64,000 bases of DNA from an uncultured Bacilli bacterium. GTDB lineage: Bacteria; Bacillota_I; Bacilli_A; RF39; UBA660. Below the pieces are notes generated by a model that worked only from the letters and a program-made list of their open reading frames with translations, was not told the DNA's origin and did no database searches. Positions 33,601 through 41,783 of the stretch are shown here, in pieces. The position numbers and the translations under genes are program-made. Where the stretch lies: the NCBI GenBank assembly GCA_934182615.1, contig CAKPRO010000002.1, positions 62,001 through 126,000 of the forward strand, written 5' to 3'. Positions within the stretch are counted from its first letter, which is position 1. The number at the start of each line of letters is the position of its first letter.

Positions 33601-36302
33601 ATAATGATGGAGCGGCTGATAATACTTTTCCGTCTAATAAGCCTAAGAGTGAGAAGTTCTCTTCGTTGAAAAAGGATCCTGAATTTAAGTTGTTTATTGA
33701 TAATAGTACTAAAAATACAATTACTTATAAATATAAGATTAGTGATTATGATAATGCTTTATTAAAAACTGGAGATAAATATTTATTACTTTATACTATT
33801 GGTGAAGATAAAACGGAATATGAAGTTCCTATTGTTAAAAGTGATGAGTATAATGAATTTACAGTATCTAATTTGAATAATAATGATATTTATGATATTA
33901 TTTATCAAAAGGTTAGTGTCAAAGATAAAGATGGTGCTAATAAAGTTAGTCTTGGAAAATATTATTTTGATGGCTATTATGATGGTAATGATTTTAATAT
34001 GGGATATAAGCTTGAATATGGTAATTTTGATAATAGATTAAAACTAATTGTAAATGATAATGATTTTTTGAATAGGGTTTCTGCTTTTCTTGTTACTTTA
34101 ACAGCAGGTGATCAAAAATATCAAAAAGTTGTTTCTGATTTTAAGGCTGATGATATTAAGAATTGTGATGATAGAAAGTGTATTATATTTGATTATGCTG
34201 ATATTTCTAATTTTAAAGGTAAAGATATTAAAGTTGATGTTGTAGCATTTTTTGATACTGGATATATTGGTTTTAGTCAAAAATCTTTATTAGGAGATTA
34301 TTTTAAGAATATTGGGTTTGTTGATAGTGATAATGCTAATAAGGTTGGTTTTGTATATCAAAATACTAGTATTTTAACTCCTGGGCAATATGTATACTTC
34401 TTGAATAATACTTCTAATGCTTTTGTTAATGCTAATAAACCAATGGGAATTTTAGGATTTGAGTTTGGTTTGAGTAATGCTAATGGAGTACCTTCTAAAC
34501 TTACTACAGTAAATTTAGTTGATATTAAGAATAATAAATTTGTTTCTTATGGTGATATTATTAAAAAGGGTACTGATGTTTCACAAATTCAAAATGGCGT
34601 TTATGAAAGAAGTGATAAGAATACTATTAATCCTAAAGTATTAGATAAGATTAATATTCAGACTGATGATAATTCGTTTAAGTTTACTAGTATTACTCCA
34701 AAAGTTAGTTCTAAAGCTAGTGGATTAATTAATGGAGCAAAAATTAATGTTGATTTGTCTGTGGATACTGATACATTAGAATCTGATTTTATAAAGACTG
34801 ATGGTAAATATAAGTTTTATATTGATGTTTATAAAAAGAATGTTTGCGCTGAGGAAGATGAAGATTGTGTAGAAGAGTTAACTCTTGTTAAAACTATAGA
34901 TACTGATTATGATAATTTGGGTGAGGTTATTTTTGAAGGATTAGATCCTGATACTATTTATTATTATAAAATATCTGCGGATATGAATAAAAATGGTAGT
35001 AAAGTAAAAACACCATTATTTGATTACAATAGAGCGGGTTATGTTGAATATATTAATAGTTTTAAAACACTTAGTAAAGATGATATATTTAGTTCTTTGA
35101 GTTATGATTATTCTTCAAATATTACAGAAGATATTTATAATAACAGAATACTTAGTGTTAATACTAGATTGAAAACTGATGTTAATATGAATATTAAGTT
35201 TCAAATATTTGATATTAATGATGAACTTAAATACGAGAAAGTTGTTTCTAGAATTGATGATGATAAGAAAGATTGTAATACAGTAGATTGTTCAAATCAG
35301 ATTTATACCAGAAAAATAGGAGAGTATAATAGTGATATTAGAGCTAATTATAGTGTTGATATTACTGGTGATAATTTTGTTTTTGGAAATAATTATTATA
35401 CTATTAAGATTTATGCTGTTACAACTGACCTTGGTAAAGAGTTAGAATTATATAATGCTGCTATGACGGGAGATACGGTTTTACATACGGGATTACATGA
35501 ATTATGGAATCCAGAAATATTGGTTAGTCAGAATGCAATAATGACTAGTGATGGTTCTGGTTATAAACATAGTATCGAGTATACTGTTACGGTTACTGAT
35601 AGAGATAAGGTTATAAATGATGGTATATATGAAATTGAACTTCAGGATTCAGCTTACAATAATGTTTGTCCTGGGCATGAAGATGATTGTAAGGTTATTG
35701 TTGATATGAATAAGACACCTTCTTGTAAATTTGCTAATGGTAAAGGTTGTACTGTAGTAAGTAAAGATGCTGATAAACAGGTTATTAAGGTTACTTTTGA
35801 TAATTTGAAGGCTGATACTAATTATGTTATATATGCTTATGCTAATACACATCGTAATAATGTTTCTTTAGAAGAAAAGGATGCTTTGGTATATGCTAGA
35901 ACTAAACAATATACTAAGAGTGATTTAGGATTTTCATTAGGATCTGTTACACCAACAGCGATTACTAAGAATAAAGTTTTACTTACTTTTGTTGGAGCGG
36001 CTAATTTAACTAATTCTTTGAAGGGATTAGAATATAGCGTTAACGTTACTGGAGGAGAAAAGATAGCATCTGGTAAGTTTGGTAAAGTTAATGCTTCTGA
36101 TTCTGATAATATAGTATTTAAATTAGATAAAGATGGATATCCTTATTTGGAAATACCTATATCTGATGGTAAAATACTTGGTGTTAATAATACTATTAAT
36201 ATTACTTATTATTATGCCGATAAGGATACTGGGGAACTAAAAATACTTAAATTGTCTAATAAGACGGTATTTGATTATGACTTCAAAAATGAAAATAAAT
36301 AG
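30618..36302 (+). CDS. Giant membrane-anchored surface protein with FN3-like repeats (1894 aa)
   Basis: One N-terminal membrane helix (about residues 9-30), an N-terminal module (about 35-235), a Gly/Asn/Asp/Thr-rich linker (about 253-308) and then about 1580 residues of repeated beta domains. These resemble fibronectin type III: strands ending in phrases such as DVVISSLAPDSNYVMTI, FDDLNKNTLYNIKV, LDGLSENTLYNFELY, FEGLDPDTIYYYKIS and FDNLKADTNYVIYAY. Nine or more such units can be picked out by the L-x-x-[DN]-T-x-Y pattern. No LPXTG, so it is held by its N terminus. It heads a cluster with two shorter proteins of the same N-terminal layout. Likely adhesion or surface-layer role (inference). 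Confidence 0.85.
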   Translation: MKKIGGKSFWIILIISVITLIALTLGVIFLTRKSSKEFYSAGYIISSNATKSDKLYFNDNTVYKENVFDEYVFKNTDNKEVSTDKNNFIHYLDNSLSFMKNGVILDLDNINTSLIPYYNITDASIIQYNNGGYYIETADKTLTFGNFLGKITDNKYIVVGKDVKIKLAGSNEEVSGNYFEILFVENGVVKIENQEGSYQTVSDGTTVYVGDKIKIELGDKDVLLDDENKLNLNEMTIDGNENIDIVPDNGKVKDTKGNGNSTNGEDDKDGNGTNNDGNKEPNGTGNNGTDGDNTGGTTDGDGQNGTQTVIKKEVSIDLVSAKADINSINASFQVIDTNNFIKGNLLLTLVNTSTGDTVYKKILANTSDIQDVVISSLAPDSNYVMTISEENNSSGIQYFQKIFRTDSLDLRLIREYVTTNSLSYSIDFGTTDVKSVNISIYDTDNNKIGDSKVVYNNDSGEAITFDDLNKNTLYNIKVDSVIFNNLNYSNTYTITTSDTTLKEKPVLGDISVNVSSDGKEFTLSMKEPNDPDKSITKYTYEIYKAEDITEDGSTSMTPVYSFGSDELKEQKLRLGEHGIESNVDYRFKMVVQYNDNYKYNEIDTAFSNYFQIVGKPTVEFIPDESLISFNQIGGSVQIKDEGCTIPNEGRKCFDQKNNFVIKYYGPDKIKKTIEKVTFDENMTYSLILDGLSENTLYNFELYADVDMKNGDGINKGEYIGSFSAKTTGIKALKMQNWKTNAYSFDTPISVSTEMISTDPSDDSVDKIATITFNLYRGDVKNGISTEPIGTFNVTDGIKDKYYNKEFDLTSNMFGIENLDALRELSGGKLNRYYTIEITDAFDESRTNEFNIMDNMYVVETPSILLLEDEVATPKILVDEITNVQTKSNEYKDEYNVTYDPMLDDTTIRGYKVTAVFDKQKIGTYFQGDNPVRAIKFYVYNNSNNLIEEREISVIDSDVSETYFFLGNGTDFSVVDKDMRRGNTYTFSYDLQLDTDNDGAADNTFPSNKPKSEKFSSLKKDPEFKLFIDNSTKNTITYKYKISDYDNALLKTGDKYLLLYTIGEDKTEYEVPIVKSDEYNEFTVSNLNNNDIYDIIYQKVSVKDKDGANKVSLGKYYFDGYYDGNDFNMGYKLEYGNFDNRLKLIVNDNDFLNRVSAFLVTLTAGDQKYQKVVSDFKADDIKNCDDRKCIIFDYADISNFKGKDIKVDVVAFFDTGYIGFSQKSLLGDYFKNIGFVDSDNANKVGFVYQNTSILTPGQYVYFLNNTSNAFVNANKPMGILGFEFGLSNANGVPSKLTTVNLVDIKNNKFVSYGDIIKKGTDVSQIQNGVYERSDKNTINPKVLDKINIQTDDNSFKFTSITPKVSSKASGLINGAKINVDLSVDTDTLESDFIKTDGKYKFYIDVYKKNVCAEEDEDCVEELTLVKTIDTDYDNLGEVIFEGLDPDTIYYYKISADMNKNGSKVKTPLFDYNRAGYVEYINSFKTLSKDDIFSSLSYDYSSNITEDIYNNRILSVNTRLKTDVNMNIKFQIFDINDELKYEKVVSRIDDDKKDCNTVDCSNQIYTRKIGEYNSDIRANYSVDITGDNFVFGNNYYTIKIYAVTTDLGKELELYNAAMTGDTVLHTGLHELWNPEILVSQNAIMTSDGSGYKHSIEYTVTVTDRDKVINDGIYEIELQDSAYNNVCPGHEDDCKVIVDMNKTPSCKFANGKGCTVVSKDADKQVIKVTFDNLKADTNYVIYAYANTHRNNVSLEEKDALVYARTKQYTKSDLGFSLGSVTPTAITKNKVLLTFVGAANLTNSLKGLEYSVNVTGGEKIASGKFGKVNASDSDNIVFKLDKDGYPYLEIPISDGKILGVNNTINITYYYADKDTGELKILKLSNKTVFDYDFKNENK

Positions 36303-36319
36303 GAAGGGATGTAAATAAT

Positions 36320-37735
36320 ATGAGAAAATATGATATAAAGAATAAGAGAAACATTGGAATAATTATAGGGATTTCTGTTATAATTATAATCATGTTTTCT
36401 CTAGTTATTAAATTCTTTTTAGATAGTGACAGAAGTGAGTATACTATTGGTAGTGGAACTTTGTTATTTGATAAAGATAAATCAATTGTAAAAGTTGATG
36501 GAGAAGGTATTGTAAAGAAAAAGTGGAATAATGAATACTATCTTTATTATAATAAAAAAAATGTAGAACTTGGTAATACTGCTGTTGGTTATAATGAAAC
36601 TACAGGAGAAATTACTTTGTATGGTAAGTATTATGAAATTGGTGTTGGTGATAATATTGATATAGTAGATGGAGAGACTGTTATTAAGAGTTCGGCTTTA
36701 ACTAAGTTTTATAAATTAGCGGATAGGAAATATTTGATTATTGATAAGGATATTAAGACTGCTGATGGGCTTTTATCTACTACTGACTTTTTGATGGTTG
36801 ATTTAGATAAAATTGGTAATGCTACATTGGTTAATCATAAGGTTAATTTGAAGGCTTTTTCTGCTACTACAATTGTTACTTCTAATTATACTTTTGATAT
36901 TGCTAATGAAATTCTTACTTTTGGTAGTAATAAAATTGATTGTAAGAAGATTATTGGTTCTTCTAATAATTATACTAAGGATGATTTGATTCCTGATGAT
37001 AATGTTGATAATGGTGGTAATTCAGATGGCGTTACTAATATAACAGATAATAGTGGTACTGATGGAAATACTAAGACGGATGGTACTAATGGAGGTAATT
37101 CTGGAAATAATGGTGGTAATTCAGATGGTAGTGGACAAAATAATACTGTTATTGAAGAAATTAAAAAGGCTACTAAACGTACTTCTGTTGTTTCAGTGAC
37201 TAGTACTACTAGTAAGATTACTGTTGATTATGTTGTGTATGATCCTTATAATGAATATACTTCTGTGTATATGGAGGTTAATGGAAGTGATTCTGATAAG
37301 ATAGATACTATATATTTAAATAAAAACGATACTAGATATGAATTTACTAATGTATTTCCTAATTCTTCTTATAAATTAACATTTAAGTATTCTTATGTAG
37401 ATGATGATGGTAATATGCATACTGAGGTTTTTGATAATGTTAGTATTACTACTAAGAGGCCTAATGTTAATATTAAAGTTACTAGTGTAAGTTTTGGTAA
37501 TATTAATTATTTGATTACTAATGATAATACTTATGATATTAGTAGTGGTACTTTGAAAGTATTAGTTAATGGTACTGAGACATATAATGATGTAATTAGT
37601 ATTGATGGTAATACTACTGGTAGGGTTTATGTAAATGCTGTTAGTGGTGATATGATAGAAGTTATACTTACTGATATAAAGGCTGATGGTAGAGTTATTA
37701 AGGATGTTAAGTCTAGTTATAAATTTGTTTACTAG
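36320..37735 (+). CDS. Membrane-anchored surface protein, shorter relative of the 1894-aa protein
   Basis: Same plan as the gene before it, at 471 residues: charged start, membrane helix (about 11-31), N-terminal beta module (about 38-215), a Gly/Asn/Asp linker (about 230-265) and two FN3-like units (FTNVFPNSSYKLTFKYSY marks the first). The linker composition (NSDGVTNITDNSGTDGN) closely resembles that of its neighbour. GAAGGGATG precedes the ATG; the 17-nt gap to the preceding stop shows co-transcription. Confidence 0.82.
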   Translation: MRKYDIKNKRNIGIIIGISVIIIIMFSLVIKFFLDSDRSEYTIGSGTLLFDKDKSIVKVDGEGIVKKKWNNEYYLYYNKKNVELGNTAVGYNETTGEITLYGKYYEIGVGDNIDIVDGETVIKSSALTKFYKLADRKYLIIDKDIKTADGLLSTTDFLMVDLDKIGNATLVNHKVNLKAFSATTIVTSNYTFDIANEILTFGSNKIDCKKIIGSSNNYTKDDLIPDDNVDNGGNSDGVTNITDNSGTDGNTKTDGTNGGNSGNNGGNSDGSGQNNTVIEEIKKATKRTSVVSVTSTTSKITVDYVVYDPYNEYTSVYMEVNGSDSDKIDTIYLNKNDTRYEFTNVFPNSSYKLTFKYSYVDDDGNMHTEVFDNVSITTKRPNVNIKVTSVSFGNINYLITNDNTYDISSGTLKVLVNGTETYNDVISIDGNTTGRVYVNAVSGDMIEVILTDIKADGRVIKDVKSSYKFVY

Positions 37736-37746
37736 GAGGTATTGTT

Positions 37747-38469
37747 ATGAAAGAATTTATTAAGAAGAGATATAATATTTTGATTCCAGCATTTTTGATT
37801 ATTGTTATTTTAATAGCGGTTATTCTTTATGCTAGAGAATATAAGAATAATAGATATGCTATAAATGAGAATGTTAATGTTTATCAATATTTTTCTGGTA
37901 ATAAAATGGAATATGTTGCAAAGATTGGGAGAAATAGAAAAAAAGTAATTCTTAATTTTGAAAGTAAGGATTTTGCTGTTAATTTGGATAGTACACCTGT
38001 ATATGTTAAGGATGATAAAAATATTGATGTTATCTTTCCTAAGGAAATGGCTTTAGTGGATCCTTTGAAGGATAAGATTTATCAGGTTGATGCTTTATCT
38101 GAATTATATGTTGAGAATAATTTGACTTATTTGAGATTGAATAGGTTTAATAAAAACTTTGATCATGTATTTTTATATGATGGTAGAGACTTATACTTTT
38201 TTGTTGATGCTACTACTATTACTATTGGTGATAGGAAGATTGATTTGAGTGCTATGTCATATGTTAGCTGTTCTTATTTAAATATGTTTGAGTATTATGA
38301 TAGGGAATCTGATACTTATGAAACTATTTCTTTGAATGATGAGAAGGTTTATGTAGAGAATGATTATATGACTATTGATGTTTCTTTGGATAAGGTTATA
38401 TATAAAGATGATTTTACTTTATTGGGAGGAGATTTTAGTAGTTATAAAAAAATTACTGATATTGAATAA
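37747..38469 (+). CDS. Membrane-anchored extracytoplasmic protein (240 aa)
   Basis: Third protein of the cluster. Positively charged start, membrane helix (about 10-29) and a single extracytoplasmic module of about 210 residues. A strand motif (TTITIGDRKIDLSAMSYV) resembles parts of the N-terminal modules of the two proteins upstream (for example FDIANEILTFGSNKID), suggesting a common module without FN3 repeats or linker here. AGGAGG precedes the ATG. Function unknown; possibly a component of the same surface complex. Confidence 0.78.
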   Translation: MKEFIKKRYNILIPAFLIIVILIAVILYAREYKNNRYAINENVNVYQYFSGNKMEYVAKIGRNRKKVILNFESKDFAVNLDSTPVYVKDDKNIDVIFPKEMALVDPLKDKIYQVDALSELYVENNLTYLRLNRFNKNFDHVFLYDGRDLYFFVDATTITIGDRKIDLSAMSYVSCSYLNMFEYYDRESDTYETISLNDEKVYVENDYMTIDVSLDKVIYKDDFTLLGGDFSSYKKITDIE

Positions 38470-38499
38470 TAATTATCATATACTTGATTAGGTGAGTAT

Positions 38500-39162
38500 A
38501 TGAATAAAATATTTAATTTGATTTTAATAGTGGTTTTTGTTATTTTAGTTACTGGGGTAATTAATTTTAATGGGACTACTATTTTTTCTTGTCTTTTATC
38601 TTTCTTGTTTATTTTTGGTACTAATGTTTTACAGAAGAAATTGGGATTTAATGATTTATTGAAATTACTTATATATCTTTTTATTATCGTTACTGAGGTA
38701 TTAGGAGAAGTTTGTCATTTTTATACTAGGTTTGAATGGTTTGATATTATTGTTCATACTTATAGTTCTTTTGTGGTTTCTTATATTGGTTTGTATTTGA
38801 TTAAGAATATTTATTATAAAATTAATAAAAGGATTGTTATGTTGTTTGTTTTTGCTTTTGCTATGATGGTTGAAGCTATGTGGGAGATTGGGGAGTTTTC
38901 TATTGATAGGTTGTTTGATAAGGATATGCAGAAGGATACTATTATTAATGAGGTTGTTTCTGATTATTTTTCTTTGAATAATGATGTTCCTACTAGGATT
39001 ATGGTTAATGATATAACTATTAAGAGTGATTCTTATGTTTATGAATATAGTGGTTATATTGATATTGGTTTATATGATACTATTGGTGATATGGTGTGTG
39101 CTTGTATAGGAAGTATTATATTTATTATTGGTATGAGTAGGGAAATTAGGTTTATTAGTTGA
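38500..39162 (+). CDS. DUF2238/YjdF-like membrane protein
   Basis: Polytopic membrane protein with about six helices. FEWFDIIVHTYSSFVVSYIG, MMVEAMWEIGEFSIDRLF with KDMQKD after it, and LYDTIGDMVCACIGSII match the pattern of the YjdF/DUF2238 family (WxD...H, WEIxEF, DMQ, DT..D). Function of the family is unknown. A loop between the last two helices (about 150-195) is longer than usual and beta-like. It is the last gene of the FN3-like cluster transcript, 30 nt after it. Confidence 0.7.
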   Translation: MNKIFNLILIVVFVILVTGVINFNGTTIFSCLLSFLFIFGTNVLQKKLGFNDLLKLLIYLFIIVTEVLGEVCHFYTRFEWFDIIVHTYSSFVVSYIGLYLIKNIYYKINKRIVMLFVFAFAMMVEAMWEIGEFSIDRLFDKDMQKDTIINEVVSDYFSLNNDVPTRIMVNDITIKSDSYVYEYSGYIDIGLYDTIGDMVCACIGSIIFIIGMSREIRFIS

Positions 39163-39176
39163 TATTTATTGTATGC

Positions 39177-39229
39177 CTCTAGTGCCTAAGGTCACTATGA
39201 GATTTTATAATGCCTAATGTCATTATAAA
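39177..39229 (-). repeat. Twin-hairpin intergenic element, copy 3
   Basis: Read on the minus strand: a 9-bp hairpin (plus-strand arms 39204-39212/39221-39229) with loop ACATTAGG, then a hairpin with one bulge (arms 39177-39184/39193-39201) with loop ACCTTAGG, then GAGGCATAC as after copy 2. It lies between convergent genes; orientation is assigned from the loop pattern. Confidence 0.72.
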
Positions 39230-39258
39230 AAAAGTTTTGAGCTTGTAATCTCAAAACT
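39226..39258 (-). terminator. Terminator of the minus-strand TasA-like gene
   Basis: Perfect 9-bp stem AGTTTTGAG/CTCAAAACT with an 8-nt loop and seven T on the minus strand. Confidence 0.85.
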
Positions 39259-39266
39259 AATAGTTA

Positions 39267-39851
39267 TTATTTAAGTTGAATAAATGATAAATTAACATTC
39301 ATTTTAGCTGTTTTACCATTTTTAGTAGCCTCTGTATCTGCTGTATTATCCATGGTACTATTTTCACCATCATCCCATATAACATATACTCTAATATAAA
39401 TAGGAGCATTATTATTAGCTTGTAATACTTCATTGGTTATTGATTGATTATCTCTATCTAAATCAATAATTGCACCATTATTAATAGAGTATTTAGTAGC
39501 TACTAAATCACTGACAGCACTATCATCATTAACTGAAAAATTAATATTATATTTAAATGAAACATCTGCTTCTGTAGCATCTATAACTAAATCAAAATAT
39601 CCTTCACTAGTAGGAGCAATAATACCACTAGCAATATTTTCATTACCATCAAATACTGGTACAATAACTGCATCAGCAGTATTTCCTTCACGAATATCTT
39701 TATTATTAACTAAAATTCTCCACCTAGCTACATTAATACTAGCATTCTCACTAGTAGAAGTTAAATACTTAGCATAAGATTCTTGTATAAAGAAAATACA
39801 TAAAACAAATGATAAGAAAGCAAGAATATAAATAAAATGTTTTCTCTTCAT
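39267..39851 (-). CDS. TasA-like exported protein
   Basis: Hydrophobic segment (about 5-22) followed by SYAKYLTSTSENASINVARW, a SipW-type signal context. The mature part (about 170 residues) is a single beta-sandwich: VARWRILVNNKDI, then APTSEGYFDLVIDATEADVS and IYIRVYVIW, as in TasA/camelysin relatives. It is a paralogue of the protein at 54746 (AKWNVLINGTDI, APGTEGYFDILIDPTD). It is the only surface gene of the island on the minus strand. The ATG preceded by AGGTGAT was chosen over two codons upstream. Confidence 0.84.
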   Translation of the reverse strand: MKRKHFIYILAFLSFVLCIFFIQESYAKYLTSTSENASINVARWRILVNNKDIREGNTADAVIVPVFDGNENIASGIIAPTSEGYFDLVIDATEADVSFKYNINFSVNDDSAVSDLVATKYSINNGAIIDLDRDNQSITNEVLQANNNAPIYIRVYVIWDDGENSTMDNTADTEATKNGKTAKMNVNLSFIQLK

Positions 39852-39940
39852 TAACATCACCTATTATATAAAAATTATAGCATAATAATAATTAATAAGC
39901 AATATAATGTCTAATATAATGTAAAATTATCATGAGTTAA

Positions 39941-39969
39941 TTGTACAAGTAAAAGAATTATGATACAAT
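39941..39969 (+). promoter_or_regulatory. Promoter of the first TasA-like pair
   Basis: TTGTAC, 17-nt spacer ending TGA (extended -10), TACAAT. Confidence 0.8.
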
Positions 39970-39994
39970 AAAAAGAGAAGGTAAGGGAGTAGAA

Positions 39995-40714
39995 ATGGCT
40001 AAAAATGTAGTAGTAAAAGCAGAAAAAGTTTATGGTAGAAAAAAGAAATATAGTAGTATAAAATTAATATTATCTATATCCCTTTTAGTATTAGCTTTAG
40101 TATTTATCGTATTAGGAGTAATATATAAAGGTGGAAAGTTTACAATAACACTTGATAAAAGATTATCTTCAGAAAGTGGTATTGTAATATATGAAGATTC
40201 AGAAATTAAAGAATCAAAAAGAAAATTATCTGCTAGAGACTTAGAATTTATGGATAATATATCAATCGATTGGATACCACAAAATATAGATACTGAAAGT
40301 GATGGTTCTCATAATGGAGAAAATTATATAGCTTATACTTTTTATATAGAAAATGAAGGTGAAGAAACAATTAACTATTGGTATTCCATAATAATAGATG
40401 ATGTTATAAAAAATGTTGATGAAGCTGCTAGAGTAATGGTATATTTAAATGGTGATAGAAGAGTATATGCTAAATTAAACTCTTATACTAATGAGCCAGA
40501 AAAAGATACCTTACCATTTTATAGCAAAGATGAAGCAGTGTTAGAACAAAGAAAAGATTTTAAACCAGGAGATATTGATAAATTTACTATTGTAATATGG
40601 CTTGAAGGTGATGATCCTGATTGCATAGATAATATTCTTGGTGGTGAAATAAAAATGCATATGGAAATAAGAGAAGAACATAAGGAAGAGAGTAAGAATA
40701 ATGAAAAAGAATAA
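39995..40714 (+). CDS. Exported subunit with the W-x-EG-x-D-x-DC motif
   Basis: Basic N terminus, membrane helix (about 25-45), then an extracytoplasmic beta domain (GKFTITLDKRLSSESGI; WIPQNIDTESDGSHNGENYI; YWYSIIIDDVIKNVDEAARV). Near the end VIWLEGDDPDCIDNILGGEI matches the C-terminal motif of the two TasA-like paralogues at 40701 and 56656, so the three belong to one structural set. The charged tail (EEHKEESKNNEKE) overlaps the next gene by 14 nt, giving translational coupling. It may be a minor or anchor subunit. Confidence 0.8.
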   Translation: MAKNVVVKAEKVYGRKKKYSSIKLILSISLLVLALVFIVLGVIYKGGKFTITLDKRLSSESGIVIYEDSEIKESKRKLSARDLEFMDNISIDWIPQNIDTESDGSHNGENYIAYTFYIENEGEETINYWYSIIIDDVIKNVDEAARVMVYLNGDRRVYAKLNSYTNEPEKDTLPFYSKDEAVLEQRKDFKPGDIDKFTIVIWLEGDDPDCIDNILGGEIKMHMEIREEHKEESKNNEKE

Positions 40715-41708
40715 GAAGAAAGAAAAGAAGAGAAGATATCGTTTATTTTATCTATTATTACTATTATTAATTACAACATTATCATTATCTGTTTCATCAT
40801 ATGCCTGGTTTACTACTAATAGATTAGTAAGAGTAGATTTATTAAATGTAAATGTTAGAGCTCAAGGAGGAATAGAAATATCTGTTGATGGAACTAATTG
40901 GAAATCTTCTGTTTCTGTTGATGATATAATAACTGCTAGTGATACATATCCAACTAATACTAATCAAATTCCTCAAACATTAGAGGCTGTATCAACAGTA
41001 GGTAAAATAGATAATGGTAAGATAGCTATTTATCATGGTAATGCTGTTAATAATGCTGCTGGCAATTATGTACTTGAAACAACTAGAAGTATTGAAGTAG
41101 CATCAGCAGGAGAAAATAGTCCTGGCAAATTTATTACTTTTGATTTATTTTTAAAAACTAATAATAATACTCAGTTATATTTAACGCCTGAATCTAATGC
41201 TACTTATGGTGGGGATAAATCTGTAGGAATAGAAAATGCTGTTCGCTTTGCTTTTGTTGAAGAAGGAACAACGTTTACTGGAGCTCCACTTGGAACTATT
41301 CAGTCAATGACTACTGGTGACCAGAGTAAAGTTCATATTTGGGAACCTAATTATGATACACATACTGAATATGGTATTGAAAATGCTAGAGATGTTTACC
41401 AAATGAATATAACTAGTCCATCAGAGCCATTAAATTATGATGGTGTCTTAAATGAAATACCTAAGATAGCGGGCGTTACTACTAATAATGCTAGTGAAAA
41501 TAAATATCCTATGTATTTTCAAAGAGTAAACATAGATTATTATACTAAGAATAATTTTGATAATAATGTTCAAATCTTTAGTATCAATAGTGGTATTACT
41601 AAGATAAAAGTATATATGTGGATTGAAGGACAAGATGTAGACTGTGAAAATAATGCTGCTATTGGTAATGTTGCTTTGAATTTAGGCTTTAGTACAAATC
41701 CATCTTAA
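40701..41708 (+). CDS. TasA-like subunit, paralogue 1
   Basis: Lys/Arg-rich start, hydrophobic helix, then SSYAWFTTNRLVRVDLLNVN, the SipW-type processing context. The mature domain (about 290 residues) has GGIEISVDGTNWKSSV, KFITFDLFLKTN, HIWEPNYDTHT and the C-terminal motif YMWIEGQDVDCENNA. Each of these blocks recurs in the protein at 56656 (about the same order and spacing), so they are paralogues. Likely forms or decorates an extracellular fibre, by analogy with TasA. Coupled to the gene upstream. Confidence 0.86.
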   Translation: MKKNKKKEKKRRYRLFYLLLLLLITTLSLSVSSYAWFTTNRLVRVDLLNVNVRAQGGIEISVDGTNWKSSVSVDDIITASDTYPTNTNQIPQTLEAVSTVGKIDNGKIAIYHGNAVNNAAGNYVLETTRSIEVASAGENSPGKFITFDLFLKTNNNTQLYLTPESNATYGGDKSVGIENAVRFAFVEEGTTFTGAPLGTIQSMTTGDQSKVHIWEPNYDTHTEYGIENARDVYQMNITSPSEPLNYDGVLNEIPKIAGVTTNNASENKYPMYFQRVNIDYYTKNNFDNNVQIFSINSGITKIKVYMWIEGQDVDCENNAAIGNVALNLGFSTNPS

Positions 41709-41725
41709 AAATATGATGGATTTTT
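41697..41725 (+). terminator. Terminator after TasA-like paralogue 1
   Basis: 8-bp stem AATCCATC/GATGGATT that includes the last codons, 10-nt loop with the stop codon, then TTTTT. Confidence 0.8.
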
Positions 41726-41727
41726 AA

Positions 41728-41756
41728 TTTACTTATTTACTAGAATATGCTATACT
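41728..41756 (+). promoter_or_regulatory. Promoter of the giant YGGGN-repeat gene
   Basis: TTTACT, 17-nt spacer ending TGC (extended -10), TATACT. Confidence 0.78.
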
Positions 41757-41783
41757 TAATATGATGGATAGTAGGTGGTAGAA

